From: Lachnospiraceae bacterium UBA7481
GTDB lineage: Bacteria; Bacillota; Clostridia; Lachnospirales; Lachnospiraceae
NCBI GenBank assembly: GCA_002478505.1
Contig: DLOP01000099.1
Span: forward strand, 5,525-14,101
Length of the DNA: 8,577 nucleotides
Reading direction: 5' to 3'
Made by a program: the position numbers and the translations under genes
Notes under the pieces: model-generated
The model's input: the letters and a program-made list of their open reading frames with translations, nothing else
Databases searched by the model: none
What the model was told of the DNA's origin: nothing
In this document: positions 6,383 to 8,577 of the stretch, in pieces
Position numbering within the stretch: position 1 is the first letter of the stretch
Layout of the letters: each line of letters opens with the position of its first letter

Positions 6383-7129
6383 ATGGAATATATAAGAGTT
6401 ACAAAAGAAAATCTGGAAAAGGAGCACATCTGCTGCGCCATTTCAAACAATAAAGACATCCAGGTATCATCAAAGAAGGCATGGTTGTCAGAGCGGTTTG
6501 AGGAAGGACTTGTTTTTCTGAAAAGTATAGAACGGGGAAAATGCTTCATAGAGTATATTCCGGCGGAGAATGCATGGGTCCCGATCATTGCAGAGGGGTA
6601 TATGTACATTGACTGTCTTTGGGTTTCCGGATCCCTGAAAGGGCACGGATATTCCAATGATCTGCTGGAAACATGTATCGAGGACAGCAAAGAAAAGGGA
6701 AAGAGGGGGCTATGCATCTTATCTTCCGCGAAGAAAAGAGCATTTTTGGCAGATCCTAAGTTCTTGGAATATAAAGGGTTTTCCGTGAGCGATGAATCCG
6801 ATAACGGGATTCAGCTATGGTTTCTGCCGTTTGAGAAAGACGCGGAGCAGCCAAAGTTTAAGGAATGTGCGAAGCATCCGGGAACAGAGGAGAAAGGTTA
6901 TGTGCTGTACTATACGAATCAGTGTCCGTTCCCGGCAAAATATGTGCCATTGATAGAAAAAATCGCGCAGGAAAAGGGTGTGCCATTTCATTCCATTCAT
7001 ATTGAGGACAGGGGGACTGCGCAAAATGCACCTACACCGGTTACCAATTATGCTTTGTTCTTGGATGGGAAGTATATATCCAATGAGATTTTGTCAGAGA
7101 AAAAGTTCTTAAAGATGATCAATGGATAG
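6383..7129 (+). CDS. GNAT N-acetyltransferase with YoaP-like C-terminal domain
   Basis: A 248-residue cytosolic protein with two parts. Residues 1 to about 150 form a GNAT-like domain: the strand YMYIDCLWVSGSL leads into KGHGYSNDLL (86-95), the acetyl-CoA phosphate-binding turn followed by its helix, and KFLEYKGFSVSDE is the usual late GNAT block. Residues from about 170 to the end match the YoaP-like extension found after GNAT domains in Firmicutes. This half looks like a thioredoxin fold: a strand, then CPFP (181-184), a helix, and a TPV at 218-220 where a cis-proline would sit, but it has only one cysteine at the usual CxxC position. The acyl acceptor is unknown. AAGGAGGG (6365-6372) lies 10 bases upstream, inside the end of the GyrI-like gene, and only 5 bases separate the genes. 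Confidence 0.8.
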   Translation: MEYIRVTKENLEKEHICCAISNNKDIQVSSKKAWLSERFEEGLVFLKSIERGKCFIEYIPAENAWVPIIAEGYMYIDCLWVSGSLKGHGYSNDLLETCIEDSKEKGKRGLCILSSAKKRAFLADPKFLEYKGFSVSDESDNGIQLWFLPFEKDAEQPKFKECAKHPGTEEKGYVLYYTNQCPFPAKYVPLIEKIAQEKGVPFHSIHIEDRGTAQNAPTPVTNYALFLDGKYISNEILSEKKFLKMING

Positions 7130-7140
7130 GGGCGTGCGAT

Positions 7141-7467
7141 ATGGGTAAGGATCAGAATAAGAGGATGATGGAATATGTGATGGATCAACTTTCGGGGCTG
7201 CCGGGAGTAAGGAATATCCCTATGATGGGTGGATATCTCTTTTACTACAATGAAAGAATTTTCGGCGGTATCTACGGATCAGGCGAGCTGTTGATCAAAA
7301 TCACGGAAACAAGTAAGAAATATATGCCGGACAGTGAGCCGGAGCTGCCCTATGAGGGAACGAAGGAAATGCTTCCCTGTACGATCATAGAAGATCGGGA
7401 GAAGCTGCAGATCATGGTGAAGGAGATGTGGACGGAGCTTCCGGAAAGGAAGAAGAAAAAACGATAA
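7141..7467 (+). CDS. TfoX/Sxy N-terminal domain family protein
   Basis: A 108-residue protein that covers the TfoX N-terminal domain and nothing more. Signatures are MEYVMDQLSGLPGV, MMGGYLFYYNERIFGGIYG and ELPYEGTKEMLP, ending in a lysine-rich tail. In gamma-proteobacteria the full TfoX/Sxy protein promotes competence gene expression, but stand-alone N-domain proteins of this size are widespread in Firmicutes without a known role, so competence should not be inferred. GGATAGGGG (7124-7132) is the ribosome binding site, 8 bases before the ATG, and overlaps the end of the acetyltransferase gene; the intergenic gap is 11 bases. It is the last gene of the operon. No clear terminator follows before the promoter at 7476. 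Confidence 0.85.
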   Translation: MGKDQNKRMMEYVMDQLSGLPGVRNIPMMGGYLFYYNERIFGGIYGSGELLIKITETSKKYMPDSEPELPYEGTKEMLPCTIIEDREKLQIMVKEMWTELPERKKKKR

Positions 7468-7475
7468 AAACAGAA

Positions 7476-7504
7476 TTGTTTTAAATGAAATAAGATTATA
7501 TAAT
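7476..7504 (+). promoter_or_regulatory. Sigma-A-type promoter for the ECF/kinase operon
   Basis: TTGTTT (7476-7481) and a perfect TATAAT (7499-7504) are spaced by exactly 17 bases in an A+T-rich stretch just after the TfoX-like gene. Transcription from about 7511 would give a leader of roughly 100 bases before the ATG at 7611. Confidence 0.6.
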
Positions 7505-7527
7505 AGATTTCAAGAAAGCATATTTTA

Positions 7528-7608
7528 GGAAAACTTACACGGGTAAATGAGATTGCTGCTTATTAAAAAAGAAGCAGGATGTAAGGGTAATGAAATGGAG
7601 GATTTCCG
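7528..7608 (+). ncRNA. Candidate structured 5' leader (possible riboswitch-like element)
   Basis: Three nested inverted repeats fill the leader: GGAAA (7528-7532) with TTTCC (7604-7608), CTTACA (7534-7539) with TGTAAG (7580-7585), and CTGCTT (7556-7561) with AAGCAG (7572-7577). The ribosome binding site GGAGGA (7597-7602) lies in the junction just inside the outermost helix, so folding could affect translation. Related strings GGGTAAATGAGAT (7541-7553) and GGGTAATGAAAT (7585-7596) flank the inner helices. I do not recognise a known riboswitch class. The helices are short, so chance pairing is possible. Confidence 0.3.
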
Positions 7609-7610
7609 GA

Positions 7611-8189
7611 ATGGATGAAACAAGAAAGAAACCTATTTTAAATTTAACATTATCAGCTATGTTTATGGCGGTAGGGCTGGTATTGCCATTTCTGACCGGA
7701 CAGATCAAGCAGATTGGGAGTATGCTTCTGCCCATGCACATTCCCGTTTTTTTGTGCGGATTGATCTGTGGCTGGCAGTATGGTCTTATTGTCGGATTTA
7801 TACTGCCGATTCTGCGTTCTATGTTGTTTGGAATGCCGATTCTTTTCCCAACGGGAATTGCAATGGCGTTTGAACTTGCCACATATGGTGCGGTGATTGG
7901 CTGGCTGTATTCCCATTCCCGTTGGCAGTGTGTCATTGCACTATATCGCTGTATGATCATGGCAATGTTGGCAGGACGTCTGGTATGGGGAGTTGTTCAG
8001 GTAGTGCTGCTCGGCATTAACGGCAATGGTTTTACATGGAAGATGTTTATCACGGGCGCGCTTTTGAATGCGATTCCCGGAATCATTTTGCAGCTTATCC
8101 TGATTCCGGCGATCATGGTTGCATTGAACCGTACCGGTCTTGTGCGGTTTGGCAGGAATACAGCTATGCCGCAAAATGTGGGGGATTGA
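7611..8189 (+). CDS. ECF transporter S component (substrate-binding membrane subunit)
   Basis: A 192-residue very hydrophobic protein with about six membrane segments (roughly residues 9-27, 36-54, 56-72, 78-102, 114-138, 150-178) after a short basic N-terminus. S components bind a vitamin or other small substrate and use shared EcfT and two EcfA ATPases encoded elsewhere. The first helix holds A16-xxx-A20, the AxxxA pattern by which S components dock on EcfT. LLPMHIPVFLCGLICGW and GMPILFPTGIAMAFELATYG are typical of the group, but I cannot name the substrate. The start at 7611 is chosen because GGAGGA (7597-7602) lies 8 bases upstream; the in-frame ATG at 7590 has AAGGG only 2 bases before it and would add seven polar residues. 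The kinase gene begins 3 bases after the stop. Confidence 0.85.
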   Translation: MDETRKKPILNLTLSAMFMAVGLVLPFLTGQIKQIGSMLLPMHIPVFLCGLICGWQYGLIVGFILPILRSMLFGMPILFPTGIAMAFELATYGAVIGWLYSHSRWQCVIALYRCMIMAMLAGRLVWGVVQVVLLGINGNGFTWKMFITGALLNAIPGIILQLILIPAIMVALNRTGLVRFGRNTAMPQNVGD

Positions 8190-8192
8190 AGT

Positions 8193-8577
8193 ATGGAAGA
8201 GGGGAAAGTTGCATGCTCTGCCATATTACAGCAGATCTGCGGTCATCGTAAAAAGCCGTTGCTGGTTGCCATTGATGGAAGGTGCGGCGCGGGGAAGACA
8301 TCGTTAGCCGCCATGCTGCAGGAAGAAATCGGATGTAATGTGATCCATATGGACCATTTTTTCTTACAGCCCGGACAGCGTACAAAAGAGCGTATGCAGG
8401 AACCCGGCGGCAATGTGGATCATGAGAGGTTTCTTGAGGAAGTTATGATGCCTCTTAGTCAGGGACTGGAATTTTCCTATCGACAGTTTGACTGTAAAAA
8501 GATGGAACTGTCATCCCTGATCCAGATGAAACAGAAGGATATTGCGATTGTGGAAGGTTCCTATAGCTGTCATCCTT
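8193..8577 (+). CDS. Uridine-kinase-like P-loop kinase, N-terminal part
   Basis: The gene runs off the window; 128 residues are visible. It has a Walker A loop GRCGAGKTS (29-37) after a hydrophobic strand, then IHMDHFFL with a likely catalytic aspartate at 54, NVDHERF in the place of the NFDHP-type motif of uridine kinases, and IVEGSYSCHP at the cut end. These place it in the uridine kinase / phosphoribulokinase / pantothenate kinase superfamily. The exact substrate is uncertain: many proteins annotated as uridine kinase have not been tested. GGGGGA (8180-8185) is the ribosome binding site. The three-base spacing from the ECF S component suggests that it phosphorylates the imported compound, trapping it in the cell. 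Confidence 0.85.
   Translation, partial: MEEGKVACSAILQQICGHRKKPLLVAIDGRCGAGKTSLAAMLQEEIGCNVIHMDHFFLQPGQRTKERMQEPGGNVDHERFLEEVMMPLSQGLEFSYRQFDCKKMELSSLIQMKQKDIAIVEGSYSCHP

Noticed and set aside
7141..7467. TfoX-like gene taken as evidence for natural competence
   Set aside because: It is a stand-alone N-domain protein in a Firmicute operon with no competence genes; the family name alone does not support this.
7590..7610. Upstream in-frame ATG for the ECF S component
   Set aside because: Its ribosome binding site would be only 2 bases away, while ATG 7611 has GGAGGA at ideal spacing.

Overview
The window looks like chromosomal DNA of a Clostridia-class Firmicute, most likely a Lachnospiraceae-type gut anaerobe. 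This rests on strong AGGAGG-like ribosome binding sites, all genes on one strand with tight or overlapping junctions, an argJ-argB-argD order, an ECF transporter S component, and products that read like Lachnospiraceae proteins. The taxonomic call is inference; no rRNA or marker gene is present.

Region 1 (1-2635) is arginine biosynthesis. It holds the C-terminal third of ArgJ (cut by the window edge), ArgB starting at a TTG codon, and ArgD. Together they carry the acetylated route from glutamate to ornithine; argC is not in view. Region 2 (2694-4172) is a single membrane-anchored or secreted solute-binding protein with no permease or ATPase beside it and no lipobox. A hairpin at 4252-4291 closes this block.

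Region 3 (4379-7467) is a compact operon. It starts with a YafY-type HTH/WYL regulator and continues with a Cys-rich DUF3795 protein, a GyrI-like effector-domain protein, a GNAT/YoaP-like acetyltransferase and a TfoX N-domain protein, joined by overlaps or gaps of at most 11 bases. The regulator is preceded by two identical extended -10 boxes flanking a near-perfect inverted repeat, which suggests autoregulation. It also has a one-base frameshift exactly at its WYL motif. The GyrI-like gene carries an in-frame insert of about 33 codons made of a 66-bp palindrome plus a terminator-like hairpin: a mobile palindromic element that is translated.

Region 4 (7468-8577) has its own promoter and a roughly 100-nt leader that can fold into three nested helices. 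It encodes an ECF transporter S component and, three bases later, the start of a uridine-kinase-like P-loop kinase cut by the window end. A plausible reading is uptake of a small metabolite followed by phosphorylation; the substrate cannot be told from the sequence.

The points most worth a second look are the translated palindromic element, the regulator frameshift with its twin promoter/operator, the folded leader before the ECF gene, and the five-gene operon of stress- or small-molecule-type proteins. No rRNA, tRNA, CRISPR array, insertion sequence or phage gene was seen, and there is no gene-free stretch above 300 bases.
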